This document shows positions 1-7,976 of a stretch of DNA of 17,547 nucleotides, piece after piece. The DNA lies in NCBI GenBank assembly GCA_003554115.1, contig PWFE01000073.1, positions 1 through 17,547 on the forward strand, in the 5' to 3' direction. Each line of letters starts with the position of its first letter. The first letter of the stretch is position 1. A model generated the notes under the pieces. That model had not been told where the DNA came from. It did no database searches and saw nothing but the letters and a program-made list of their open reading frames with translations. Source of the stretch: Haloferacaceae archaeon. GTDB taxonomy: Archaea; Halobacteriota; Halobacteria; Halobacteriales; Haloferacaceae. Both the position numbers and the translations under genes were made by a program.

Positions 1-47
1 ATGCGACAAGGTTGAATACCCTCGGCAGTCTACACTCAACTTGGACT

Positions 48-1184
48 ATGGATATTACTGATATTGTTATGACGGAGTTCGTCGAAGTCGACGTCGACGA
101 ACGGCTCGCAAAGGTGCGAGCGAAGTTCGACGATGCCGACACGCGGGGTGTGATTATCACTGACGACGGCGAGTACGAGGGGGTGATCGGCGAATCAGAG
201 CTCGTCAAATCACAGATCAAAGACGACACCAAAGCCAGCGTCCTGATGACCTCGGCACCGCGAGTCGACCATCATGAGGACGTCAGAGAGACTGCCCGCC
301 TGCTGGTCGAAGGCGACGTCCGGATCGCGCCAGTGTTCCGTGGCGAACAGCTAATGGGGATTATCACAACAGATGCGATCTTGTCTGCGGTGCTTGAGAA
401 TCTCGACGCGCTCACTGTCGAACAGATCTACTCAGAGGACGTTATCGACATCACTGCGAAATCGACGGTGGGCCAAGCCATCAACCGTCTACGCGAACAC
501 GGCATCTCACGGCTGCCCGTTGTCGACGACGGTGGCTCGCTGACTGGTGTAATCACGACGCACGACATCGTCGATTTCGTCGTCCGAGATCACGAACGCC
601 AGCACAAAGGCGACCGCAGCGGTGACCGCGACCGCATGCTTGATCTGCCGGTCGACAACCTGATGACCTCGCCAGTGTTGACCGTCGAGCCGTCTGAAAC
701 AGTCAAAACCGCCGTCGAGCGTATGTTTGACCGCGAAATTTCAGGGCTCGTCGTGACTGGAGACGACCAAACAGTCGCCGGCGTCATCACCAAAACCGAC
801 GTTTTGCGGGCCTTAACGTTCACAGAACAGGAACAGATGGATGTGCAGATCACCAACGTCGACTTGTTGGATTCGATTAATCGAGCGGAGATCGTCGAAT
901 CGATCACCCAAGTCGTCGACAAATACCAGCAGATGAACGTGATGCATGCGCACGTGCGGTTCCACGAACACAAAGAGAAACTCCGTGGGACGCCGCTGAT
1001 CCAATCACAGATCCGGTTGCGAACCAGCCACGGCCAGGTTGCCGGCTCCGGTGAGGGCTACGGCGCAAACCAGGCGTTCCACGTCGCACTTGATAAACTC
1101 GAACGCAACGTCCTCGAACTGAAAGGCATCAACGCCGACAAAGAGTACCGCGGCCAACTGCTGCGCAAACTCAACGAGATCTAA
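48..1184 (+). CDS. Four-CBS-domain protein with C-terminal HPF/S30AE-like ribosome-binding domain
   Basis: The 378-aa product has four CBS repeats (about residues 1-55, 63-118, 122-180 and 198-258), each with the usual GVI(T/G)xxD/E ending such as GVITTHDIVDF. Residues about 265-358 differ: they read like the beta-alpha-beta-beta-beta-alpha HPF/RaiA (S30AE) domain, with VMHAHVRFHEHKEK, a strand containing SQIRLRTSHGQVAGSGEG, and a closing helix NQAFHVALDKLERNVLELK. CBS pairs bind adenine nucleotides (AMP, ATP, SAM) as energy sensors; HPF domains sit in the small-subunit decoding region and idle ribosomes. The inferred role is a nucleotide-gated, cytosolic ribosome-associated factor. The ATG at 48 is preferred over an upstream in-frame TTG at 12 because the first CBS repeat begins right at MDITDIVMTEFVEV. 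The gene stands alone in its transcription unit. CBS assignment is firm; the HPF assignment is by pattern only. Confidence 0.88.
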   Translation: MDITDIVMTEFVEVDVDERLAKVRAKFDDADTRGVIITDDGEYEGVIGESELVKSQIKDDTKASVLMTSAPRVDHHEDVRETARLLVEGDVRIAPVFRGEQLMGIITTDAILSAVLENLDALTVEQIYSEDVIDITAKSTVGQAINRLREHGISRLPVVDDGGSLTGVITTHDIVDFVVRDHERQHKGDRSGDRDRMLDLPVDNLMTSPVLTVEPSETVKTAVERMFDREISGLVVTGDDQTVAGVITKTDVLRALTFTEQEQMDVQITNVDLLDSINRAEIVESITQVVDKYQQMNVMHAHVRFHEHKEKLRGTPLIQSQIRLRTSHGQVAGSGEGYGANQAFHVALDKLERNVLELKGINADKEYRGQLLRKLNEI

Positions 1185-1208
1185 CGGTCAGGGAAGCTGC
1201 CTGAACCG
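1185..1208 (+). terminator. Hairpin directly after the CBS-HPF gene
   Basis: An inverted repeat starts at the first base after the stop codon: CGGTCAGG pairs with CCTGAACCG with one bulged A, around a 7-nt loop. The position suggests a 3'-end or transcript-stabilising element. No strong T-run follows, so termination by the usual archaeal U-tract mechanism is not shown. Confidence 0.4.
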
Positions 1209-1327
1209 TCGCGCACAGTCTCGTCGGCTATTTGCTTGCGATTCGCCGCAGTGTTGGTGTGTCTCTCGAATTCCAGTTGTTCACTTCGTCATGTTTTTGA
1301 GCAGTCCCGAATTAATACGAGTATACA

Positions 1328-2170
1328 ATGAGCGCAGACGACAAGTATCCTGCAGAGTCCGGGCGTCGACGCTTCGTCAAGGGCGTCGTTGGCGGCGCGG
1401 CACTCGCCGGGGTGGGTGCCACTGGCGCGGTCTCGATTAACACACTCACCACCGCAACCGGAGCCGGCGGCGGGCCGGTCGAAGCGATGGTGATCGAACG
1501 CGTCAGCGGCCCGGCACCCCACGGAATGCCGCAGGTTCCCGTCGAAGTCGACGACGAGGGATACGTCCGCGGCATCTGGCCCGAGATCGATACCGAAGAG
1601 GTCGACGGTGTCGAAGTCGAGATCGCCCGCGAGGAACTCGGCGGCGTCGAGTACTCCCAAGAGTGGTTCCAGTACTGCGGAAACGAGTCCTACGAAGGCC
1701 TCGAACCCGACTTCGATTCGGACAACTACCTCAAATCCGACGGTCTGACGAGCTACGAGTGGCAACAGGAACAAAAAGACGAGGATGATCGCTTCAACGT
1801 CAGCGATTTCGAGGACTACGAAGAGTGGGGCAACGAAATCGGCTCGTCGGGCGTCGGCAAGCCGGCCGCAACAACGTGGCGATCCGAGGACACCGAAAAC
1901 GACATTCCGGTTATGCTGATTCGGTCGCCGCTGATCGAAGAGGCCGCCGAAGACGACGAGTGGCTCCAAGCTAGCACCGATCAGGGGTTTATCGCTTGGG
2001 TCAACGTCTGTACGCACTTCTGCTGTGTGCCCGGCTACAAGCTCGCACCTGATGCCCACCGCTACGACGCCGAAGATCGTGTCTACTGTCAGTGCCACCA
2101 GACAGTGTACGATCCGTTCTCGATTACGAGTGCGCTGTACATCGCCCGACCCCGTCCGGACGACGACTAA
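1328..2170 (+). CDS. petA: Tat-exported Rieske [2Fe-2S] protein, probable bc1-like complex subunit
   Basis: The 280-aa protein opens with a twin-arginine signal (RRRFVKG at residues 13-19) followed by a Gly/Ala-rich hydrophobic stretch to about residue 36, which likely stays as an N-terminal membrane anchor. The Rieske centre is complete: box I CTHFCC (Cys228, His230; Cys233) and box II CQCHQT (Cys254, His257; Cys256). By analogy with bc1 Rieske proteins, Cys228/His230/Cys254/His257 hold the cluster and Cys233-Cys256 form the disulfide. Cys232 is an extra cysteine. A long acidic region (about 80-215) precedes the cluster domain. The probable role is the electron-transfer subunit of a menaquinol:halocyanin oxidoreductase on the outer membrane face. 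No cytochrome b or halocyanin gene is visible nearby, so membership of a bc1-like complex is inferred. Another Rieske-type role is possible. Confidence 0.85.
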   Translation: MSADDKYPAESGRRRFVKGVVGGAALAGVGATGAVSINTLTTATGAGGGPVEAMVIERVSGPAPHGMPQVPVEVDDEGYVRGIWPEIDTEEVDGVEVEIAREELGGVEYSQEWFQYCGNESYEGLEPDFDSDNYLKSDGLTSYEWQQEQKDEDDRFNVSDFEDYEEWGNEIGSSGVGKPAATTWRSEDTENDIPVMLIRSPLIEEAAEDDEWLQASTDQGFIAWVNVCTHFCCVPGYKLAPDAHRYDAEDRVYCQCHQTVYDPFSITSALYIARPRPDDD

Positions 2171-2212
2171 CTCAACCCCGTTGTTTTTCTGTGTTCTTCG
2201 CCCAGTAGCCAC

Positions 2213-2560
2213 ATGAGCGAGCAGACCGGATTCGAAACCGAATGTGAACGTGCCCGCCAGCTACTGGATGCAACCGATCTTACCGCAGTCCATGTCGGCG
2301 TGATTCACGACGACCGCACCGTCGACACTGTCGCCACGCGTCGAACCGACGGCGAGACCGACGCCGAACTTCACGCGCTGTCGTTGCTTGCGACCCATGT
2401 TCGAGCGGTCGCCACTGAGGCAGGCGTCGACTACGAAACAGTCGCAGCCGATGCCGCCGCCATCGCCGCGCAGCTCGAAGAACTCCCGATACAGGAGTCG
2501 ACTACCCCCGACAGCGACGACGCCGATGCCGATCTAAACGACCCAGAAGGCGGATCCTAA
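2213..2560 (+). CDS. Small acidic haloarchaeal protein of unknown function
   Basis: This 115-aa soluble protein is not one I recognise with a defined function. It has a short alpha/beta core: a helix (ECERARQLLDATD), a strand (AVHVGVIHDD), a second strand (TVDTVATRR) and two helices (ELHALSLLATHVRAVATEA and ETVAADAAAIAAQLEEL). A disordered acidic tail of Asp, Ser and Gly follows from about residue 94. There is no membrane segment and no Cys pair beyond Cys11. It follows the Rieske gene by 42 nt, a gap that contains its own T-rich element (TTTTTC, 2184-2189) 23 nt before the ATG, so it could be transcribed separately or with the Rieske gene. Codon use and acidity match the neighbours, which supports a real gene. 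Confidence 0.72.
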   Translation: MSEQTGFETECERARQLLDATDLTAVHVGVIHDDRTVDTVATRRTDGETDAELHALSLLATHVRAVATEAGVDYETVAADAAAIAAQLEELPIQESTTPDSDDADADLNDPEGGS

Positions 2561-2597
2561 CGCCGACACCTCGAACGTAGTCGCTGCCTACCGACCG

Positions 2598-4514
2598 TTA
2601 TTCACCTGTAAACCGGTAGCCAGCCAGCGAGCGGCAGTGGTCGGCAAGCCGCGAGAGTTCGCTTTCGAGTCGGCCGACTGCCGGTTTTTGTTGACGATCG
2701 CCGTTGAGGAGCACCGAAACGCGCTGGTCACCGAGTGAAACGAATCCGAGATCGTGTTTGTCGGCTGTCGTTCGGAGTCCGAGGCCGACGTCTGCACGAT
2801 CATCAAGAACACGGCGGGCGGGGCTTTCGACGGCTTTCACCGTTGACTCGAAGCCACCGATCGATTTTACGAGGCTGTGCCGAGAGACACCGCGGTCATC
2901 GGCCAGCGCGGCGAGTGTATTCGAGAGGCTGGTTCGGAGCCCGGAGGTCGTCTCGCGGTTCACAAAGCGCAGGTCGCTGTCGACCAGATCCCCAAGCGTC
3001 TCAATGCCGGTTGGATTACCGGCCTCAACGAGTAACCCCCACTCGCGGTGCCAACTTCCGGCCAAGACCGCTTCTTTTGGAGGGTCAACCGGGCCGGCAA
3101 CGACCGCGAAATCCGGCAGCCCGTTGCGGAACCGTCGGAGTCCCTCACGGCTACCAAGAGGGAGATAGCGCGTTGAGTCGACCTGATCGAACAGCGCGTT
3201 GAGCGCGGGGTCATCCTCACCGATTCCAAGCAGGTCGGGCGGCGAGACGTCCGGTGAAAACAGCTCAACGCGCACGCGCTCGCCAGCGGCGAGATAATCC
3301 GTAGTTGGCTCGATTCGAACGACTCCGTCGGCCTCGGCAAGGCTCATCGTCGCACCTGAGCCCTTATCAACCGGGTACACCAGCCGGCGGCCTACACCGT
3401 CTTCGAGAACGCCAACCGACAGCAATCGAAGTCGACCCTCCTCCGAGCGAGCCTCGGTCGCCATCTCACCGGTGAGGCTGGCAGTCGCAGGCTCCGGTCG
3501 ACCGGCAGCCTGCCGGATCGCGGGCGCAACAAAAATCCGAAAGATCGTCAGCGCGGAGACGGGATACCCCGGCAGCCCGATGTACGCGGAGTTGCCGCCG
3601 TCGCTGCGGTCAACTCGGCCGACCAGCATGGGTTTGCCGGGTTTGACCGCCACACCGTGGACCAAGAGTTCGCCTTTGTCTTCGATCACCCGATAGATCA
3701 CATCGACCGCGCTCGCGGAGGTCGACCCAGAGGAGACGACGAGATCACACTCGTCGGCAGCCCGACGGAGCAGGCGCTCCATCTCCTCGAAATCGTCGCC
3801 GGCATGCGGGTAGACAACTGGCTCGCCGCCGGCAGCCTCAACGCCAGCCGCGATGGTGTGGCTGTTGACATCATAGATCTCGCCTCGTTGGTTTTCGAGG
3901 GGCTCGCCAGGGCGGACGAGCTCTTCGCCGGTTGAGATAATGCCGACCCGCGGTGGTTCGACAACCGAGACGGACTCACAGCCGACCGCCGACAGTAGGC
4001 CGATTTCGCGGGGCGTTAGCCGTGTACCGGGGCCAAGTGCGCGGGTACCGGCGGCGATATCTGCACCGGCCAGCATGACGTTTTTGCCGGGCGTGACCGT
4101 CGACCGACATTCGATCCGTGGCTCGCCGTCGACCTCGATCTCCTCGGTTCGCTCGACGACCACAACCGCATCGCTGCCCTCGGGCATGACCGCTCCCGTC
4201 GAGATCTCGACGCAGGTTCCTGACTCGACACGCACCTCGGGTTTCTCGCCGGCGTGGACTGCCCCCGCAAGTTCGAAGACCGACGGATCGACCTCACTGG
4301 CGTCGACTGTCTCGCGTGCGCGAACCGCATACCCGTCCATCGAGGCGCGGTCGAACCCCGGAACATCGATGTCGGCGGTGAGTCGCTCGGCGAGAATTCG
4401 GCCGTGGGCCGCCGCGAGGTCGACGGCTTCGGTGCCAGCCGATAATGATAGTGACTCGATTGCCTCGCGGACTTCCTCGGGGTCGGCCAGCGTGCGGAAC
4501 TCCTTTCGGCTCAT
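2598..4514 (-). CDS. moeA: MoeA-type molybdopterin molybdotransferase fused to a PBP-like domain
   Basis: The product has 638 aa, against about 400-420 for plain MoeA. Residues about 10-420 are MoeA: DRASMDGYAVRA near the N-terminus, STGAVMPEGSDAVVVVE, the MPT-binding region with STGEELV and SSGSTSASAVD, and GLPGYPVSALTIF. Residues about 425-630 match the periplasmic-binding-protein-like domain (PF12727 type) found fused to archaeal MoeA, including RFVNRETTSGLRTSL. MoeA inserts molybdate or tungstate into adenylylated molybdopterin in the cytosol; the PBP-like domain is plausibly an oxyanion sensor or carrier, which is inference. The ATG at 4514 overlaps the stop of the upstream moeA by 4 nt, and GGAGGT lies 6 nt before it, so translation is coupled. 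The usual SGGxSxG loop is SGSTSAS here, a divergence that may mean altered activity compared with the upstream paralogue. Confidence 0.93.
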   Translation of the reverse strand: MSRKEFRTLADPEEVREAIESLSLSAGTEAVDLAAAHGRILAERLTADIDVPGFDRASMDGYAVRARETVDASEVDPSVFELAGAVHAGEKPEVRVESGTCVEISTGAVMPEGSDAVVVVERTEEIEVDGEPRIECRSTVTPGKNVMLAGADIAAGTRALGPGTRLTPREIGLLSAVGCESVSVVEPPRVGIISTGEELVRPGEPLENQRGEIYDVNSHTIAAGVEAAGGEPVVYPHAGDDFEEMERLLRRAADECDLVVSSGSTSASAVDVIYRVIEDKGELLVHGVAVKPGKPMLVGRVDRSDGGNSAYIGLPGYPVSALTIFRIFVAPAIRQAAGRPEPATASLTGEMATEARSEEGRLRLLSVGVLEDGVGRRLVYPVDKGSGATMSLAEADGVVRIEPTTDYLAAGERVRVELFSPDVSPPDLLGIGEDDPALNALFDQVDSTRYLPLGSREGLRRFRNGLPDFAVVAGPVDPPKEAVLAGSWHREWGLLVEAGNPTGIETLGDLVDSDLRFVNRETTSGLRTSLSNTLAALADDRGVSRHSLVKSIGGFESTVKAVESPARRVLDDRADVGLGLRTTADKHDLGFVSLGDQRVSVLLNGDRQQKPAVGRLESELSRLADHCRSLAGYRFTGE

Positions 4515-5737
4515 GGCTGGACCTCCCAGTATTCGACGGTCACCTGCTCGCCCTCGGCGTACCCCTCGCGGGACTCCGGGACGACAACCCAGCCGTCAGC
4601 CAGCGCGACACTTGAGAGAACGCCCGCACCTTTCACCCGGACAGGGGTGGCACACAGGCCGTCGGCCGTCTGTGCCGTTTCGACCCGCACGAACGTTCGC
4701 GTGCCGGGCTCGCTGGGGAGTTTGCGGGTGAGTGTCGCCTGTCGAGTTGGGAATAGCTCGTCGGGAAGGTGGCCCACCTTCTTGAGAACAGGCCGAAGAA
4801 ACTCCACCGCATTCAGCAGACAGGAGACGGGATACCCCGGCAACATGAGAATGGGTGTCTCCTCGACGATACCGAGGCCAACGGGGTAGCCGGGTTTGAT
4901 CGCAACACCGTGGACCAACACCTCGCCGAGTTCCTCGACGACCTCGGGAATTAGGTCGCGCTCGCCGACCGAGGAGCCACCTGTGGTGACGATAATATCT
5001 TTGGTGAGATCACGCTGGATGGCCGCCCGGAGAGCCGCCGAATCGTCGTCGACGATCTCTCGATAGGTTGCCTCGCCGCCCCAGCGCTCAACGAACTGCG
5101 AGACAGTTAGCCCATTGGTTTCGATGATCTCGCCGGGGTCGGGGTCGGCCTCAACCAACTCCTCGCCCGTAGGAATCACCCCTACGGTTGGCTGTTTGTA
5201 AACGGTGATCTCCCAGAGACCCACTGATCGGAGCAGTCCCAGATCTGAGGGCCGAAGGCGGTGTCCCGGTTCGTACAGCGGCTGGCCTTCGGCAACGTCC
5301 TCGCCGGTGTTGCCGACGTTCTGGCCTTCGGCGACAGCCTCGTGGACGACGATTGTCTCGTCCGTGGCGTCGACCTGTTCGATCATGACGACGGCGTCCG
5401 CGCCCTCGGGGAGTTCGCTGCCGGTGTGGACACGGCTTGCGGTGCCGGGCAGCACCGAGGCTTCGGTCTCGCGCGTTTCGAGGAGCTTTGGGGAGTGGTC
5501 GCTGGCTCCGAGTGTGTCCTCGGCGCGGACCGCAAAGCCGTCCATCGCCGCCCGGTCGTAGTTCGGCACGGGGTTTGGCGCGGTGATCGTCGTGGCGACC
5601 GCGCGGCCGTCAGCCATGTTCAGCGGGAGGCGTTCGGTGCGGTCGTGTGGCTCAACGACGTCCAAGAGGCGCTCGCGGGCGTCTTCGAGCGAGGTACGAT
5701 GCTTGAAGCCCGAGGTGCGTCTGGCTTCGTTTGGCAT
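4511..5737 (-). CDS. moeA: Molybdopterin molybdenumtransferase MoeA
   Basis: This 408-aa protein has the full MoeA architecture without a fused domain: DRAAMDGFAVRAED (about 61-74), TGSELPEGADAVVMIEQ (about 105-121), IPTGEELV, the nucleotide-site loop TTGGSSVGERD (about 251-261), GVAIKPGYPVGLG and MLPGYPVSCLLNA, then a C-terminal beta domain. It catalyses metal insertion into adenylylated molybdopterin, the last step of Mo/W cofactor synthesis. The ATG at 5737 is chosen over a start at 5773 because a CTTATAC box lies 22 nt before it and would fall inside a longer reading frame. It is first in a two-gene operon with the MoeA-PBP gene (ATGA overlap at 4511-4514). Two MoeA paralogues side by side is common in archaea, where one may prefer Mo and the other W; the sequence does not settle which. 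Confidence 0.95.
   Translation of the reverse strand: MPNEARRTSGFKHRTSLEDARERLLDVVEPHDRTERLPLNMADGRAVATTITAPNPVPNYDRAAMDGFAVRAEDTLGASDHSPKLLETRETEASVLPGTASRVHTGSELPEGADAVVMIEQVDATDETIVVHEAVAEGQNVGNTGEDVAEGQPLYEPGHRLRPSDLGLLRSVGLWEITVYKQPTVGVIPTGEELVEADPDPGEIIETNGLTVSQFVERWGGEATYREIVDDDSAALRAAIQRDLTKDIIVTTGGSSVGERDLIPEVVEELGEVLVHGVAIKPGYPVGLGIVEETPILMLPGYPVSCLLNAVEFLRPVLKKVGHLPDELFPTRQATLTRKLPSEPGTRTFVRVETAQTADGLCATPVRVKGAGVLSSVALADGWVVVPESREGYAEGEQVTVEYWEVQP
4521..4526 (-). promoter_or_regulatory. Shine-Dalgarno sequence of the second moeA gene
   Basis: GGAGGT on the minus strand lies 6 nt upstream of the ATG at 4514, inside the end of the preceding moeA coding region. This is one of the few clear Shine-Dalgarno sites in the window and fits an internal operon gene, in contrast to the apparently leaderless first genes. 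Confidence 0.7.
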
Positions 5738-5759
5738 ACCCTGTGTTGTGTTGGCGGCC

Positions 5760-5766
5760 GTATAAG
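5760..5766 (-). promoter_or_regulatory. TATA-like box of the moeA operon
   Basis: CTTATAC on the minus strand is 22 nt upstream of the ATG at 5737, the spacing expected for a leaderless or nearly leaderless archaeal transcript. On the other strand the diverging hsp20 gene has a weaker GTTTTTC element at 5829-5835, 24 nt before its ATG. Confidence 0.5.
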
Positions 5767-5859
5767 CCCGCACGGTCCGGTGTGGCCCTCAACAAGTCGG
5801 CCGCTCGCTGTCGAGAACCGACCGCGGGGTTTTTCGACGTTGCGTTCATACTGTTGTGT

Positions 5860-6222
5860 ATGTCAGCACTGCGCGATGCGCTTCGAGAGCTTCCGGATGC
5901 GGTGTTTGCGGACTTCCTTGAGTCAGAGGAGGCCTACCAACTCGTCTTGGACATCCCGGGAGTCACCGCCGAGACCGCCGAACTAATCGCCGACGGCAGC
6001 CGACTGACCATCGAAGCCAGACGCGAAAAAGCCGTCCCTGAGGGGTTCCGATACCTCCGAGAAGACCGGCCACTGTTTCTCGATGCGGAGTTGCCGCTGC
6101 CACGGGATGCCGACGGCGAGGCCGCTTCGGCGGTCGTCGACCGTGGAGTGCTCGAAATCTCGCTGCCGAAAACCGCTGATGATTCAGGTGAATCCATTCC
6201 GATCGATGACGCCGCGGAGTAG
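5860..6222 (+). CDS. Hsp20/alpha-crystallin family small heat-shock protein
   Basis: The 120-aa protein is a compact small heat-shock protein, at the short end of the family. The alpha-crystallin core covers about residues 22-104: AYQLVLDIPGVTAETAEL, LTIEARREK, and the hallmark GVL motif at 96-98 in DRGVLEISLPK. The C-terminal tail carries an IxI-type motif, IPI at 113-115, which in this family docks onto neighbouring dimers to build oligomers. It binds unfolding proteins without ATP in the cytosol. The start is set at the ATG at 5860, since the upstream reading frame has no family similarity and a T-rich box lies 24 nt before this ATG. The stop codon TAG (6220-6222) is immediately followed by the GTG start of the kinase gene, so the two are probably co-transcribed and translationally coupled. 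Confidence 0.85.
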   Translation: MSALRDALRELPDAVFADFLESEEAYQLVLDIPGVTAETAELIADGSRLTIEARREKAVPEGFRYLREDRPLFLDAELPLPRDADGEAASAVVDRGVLEISLPKTADDSGESIPIDDAAE

Positions 6223-7905
6223 GTGATCACTCTGGTCTCTCTCCGTGCGTACTGGCGGTTCGTCGTCGTGTTTTATCGGTTTTCGCCGCTGCTGGTCGCC
6301 TACCTGCGGGACCGCAACCGGTTTCTGTTTTTCGGCGGCTCCAGACGCGTCACCACCGAGATGCAGCTCGAACGCGCCGAGATCCTGCTTGAGACGCTGC
6401 TTACACTCGGGCCGACGTTTATCAAACTCGGCCAACTGCTGTCGACTCGACCCGACATTCTGCCGAAAGCCTACATCGATGTGCTCTCAAGTCTGCAGGA
6501 TGATGTGCCGGCGGCGAGTTGGGAAGAATCAAAACAGGTAATCGAAGCCGAGTTAGGTCCCGTCGAGGAGGTGTTCGACGAGTTCGATACCGAACCGATC
6601 AGCGGGGCGAGTCTGGGCCAGGTGTATCTCGCTACCTACGAGGGCCAACAGGTCGCCGTCAAGATTCGTCGACCCAACATCGAATCGTTGGTTGAGGCCG
6701 ACCTGCGGGTGCTTCGGTGGTCAATTCCAGTTCTCGTCCGATTTTTGGGCGAGGGGCGGGCGTTTTCGCTGGACAATCTGACCGATGAGTTCGCCAAAAC
6801 CATCCGTCAAGAGATGAACTACGCCCGCGAGCGCGACATTCTCGAAGAGATCCGTGGTAACTTTGAGGAAAACCGAGATATTCGGATTCCACGGTCGGTC
6901 GAGGCTGCCTGCGGGCCGCGCGTGCTCACCATGGAGTACCTGCCGGGTGTCAAAATCACCGACATATCCCGACTTGACGAGATGGGTCTGGATCGGACGG
7001 AGCTGGCGACCAAACTCCAGCGCATCTACCTGCAGATGATCGTCCAAGACGGCGTTTTTCATGCCGACCCCCACCCCGGTAACCTCGCTGTCGCCGAGGA
7101 TGGGTCGATCATCTTCTATGATTTCGGCATGTCGAGTACGGTCGATTCGTTCATTCAGGACAAAATCGTCGAGTTCTACATCGCGGTCGCCAACCAGAAT
7201 ATCGATGCGATTCTCGACACGCTGGTCGATATGGGCACGCTCAGCCCGACTGCTGACCGCAAGATCATGGGCGAAGTCATGGAGTTGGCGATTGCCGACG
7301 CCCGTGGAGACGACATCGAGCAGTACCGGGTCAACCAGATTATCGAGCAAGTCGAGTCGACAATCTATGAGTTTCCACTCCGACTCCCACGGAATCTCGC
7401 GCTCGTGTTGCGTGTAGCAACCGTCGTCGAGGGCGTTTGTGTGACGCTCGATGCGGATTTCGACTTCATATCGGTTGCAACAGACTACCTCACCGAAGAG
7501 GGTTACCGCGAAGAGACAGCCAAAAAGCTGCTCGAAGAGGGCAGCCAGCAGGTCCAACAGACGACACAGGCGCTGTTTACGGTCCCACCAAAACTCAACC
7601 GAGTGTTGGATACGGTCGAACGTGAGGATCTGACGGTTAACGTCCAGATCGACGATAAAAATCACGTCCTTGACAAACTCGCCAAGCGAATCTCGTATTC
7701 GATTATTGTGGCCGTCGGGCTGCTTTCGGCCTCGATTATCTATGCGTTTGCCAACGAGTGGCGGATCGCACTGGCGATTCTCGGACTCACCGCACCGATG
7801 GTGTTTTTCCTCTATCGGTCGTTCAAACAGCCCAGCGGCCTGCGTGCCCGCCCGCAGTTCACTCGCCAAAACCTGCGTGAGCGCCGCGGTCCCGGCAACG
7901 AGTAG
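6223..7905 (+). CDS. ABC1/UbiB (AarF)-family atypical protein kinase, membrane-anchored
   Basis: The 560-aa protein has all family signatures: the KxGQ motif in FIKLGQLLSTRPDILP (about 67-82), the alanine-rich replacement of the P-loop SGASLGQVYLA (about 127-137), the VAVKIRRP lysine (Lys147), the EADLR motif (about 158-162), catalytic-loop-like HADPHPGN (280-287) and the metal-binding YDFGMS (299-304). Two hydrophobic segments at about 491-510 and 514-531 end the protein as a membrane hairpin. UbiB/COQ8 proteins are ATPases that support isoprenoid-quinone synthesis and lipid handling; haloarchaea use menaquinone, so the substrate is unknown. The GTG at 6223 abuts the hsp20 stop, with GGAG 3 nt upstream inside the last hsp20 codons. 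Often annotated aarF or ubiB. Confidence 0.93.
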   Translation: MITLVSLRAYWRFVVVFYRFSPLLVAYLRDRNRFLFFGGSRRVTTEMQLERAEILLETLLTLGPTFIKLGQLLSTRPDILPKAYIDVLSSLQDDVPAASWEESKQVIEAELGPVEEVFDEFDTEPISGASLGQVYLATYEGQQVAVKIRRPNIESLVEADLRVLRWSIPVLVRFLGEGRAFSLDNLTDEFAKTIRQEMNYARERDILEEIRGNFEENRDIRIPRSVEAACGPRVLTMEYLPGVKITDISRLDEMGLDRTELATKLQRIYLQMIVQDGVFHADPHPGNLAVAEDGSIIFYDFGMSSTVDSFIQDKIVEFYIAVANQNIDAILDTLVDMGTLSPTADRKIMGEVMELAIADARGDDIEQYRVNQIIEQVESTIYEFPLRLPRNLALVLRVATVVEGVCVTLDADFDFISVATDYLTEEGYREETAKKLLEEGSQQVQQTTQALFTVPPKLNRVLDTVEREDLTVNVQIDDKNHVLDKLAKRISYSIIVAVGLLSASIIYAFANEWRIALAILGLTAPMVFFLYRSFKQPSGLRARPQFTRQNLRERRGPGNE

Positions 7906-7917
7906 CTGCGACTCCAG

Positions 7918-7951
7918 TAGTCGACTCCTACTGCACAGTAGCCGTCGACTA
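7918..7951. repeat. 34-nt nested palindrome after the ABC1 kinase gene
   Basis: The outer arms TAGTCGAC (7918-7925) and GTCGACTA (7944-7951) are perfect inverted repeats. Inside them CTACTG (7928-7933) and CAGTAG (7936-7941) form a second perfect pair, with mismatched TC/CC between the two stems. As RNA this is a strong hairpin just behind the kinase stop codon; as DNA it could bind a dimeric protein. It lies between two convergent genes, which favours a bidirectional 3'-end element. Confidence 0.65.
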
Positions 7952-7976
7952 TCGTTGAGGTAGCTGTCGTCTCCCA

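Noticed and set aside
12..47. TTG start at 12 for the CBS-HPF protein
   Set aside because: The added 12 residues have no CBS similarity, and the ATG at 48 opens directly into the first CBS repeat.
1289..2212. 307-aa open frame on the minus strand opposite the Rieske gene
   Set aside because: It is antisense to a protein with intact Tat and Rieske motifs and has no recognisable domain.
5731..5859. N-terminal extension of the Hsp20 protein to 5731
   Set aside because: The extension would overlap the moeA start region and the diverging promoters, and has no sHsp similarity.
6721..7869. 382-aa open frame on the minus strand opposite the ABC1/UbiB kinase gene
   Set aside because: It lies wholly inside a gene with all family motifs, shows no known domain, and long antisense frames are common with this base composition and GAC/GTC-rich codon use.
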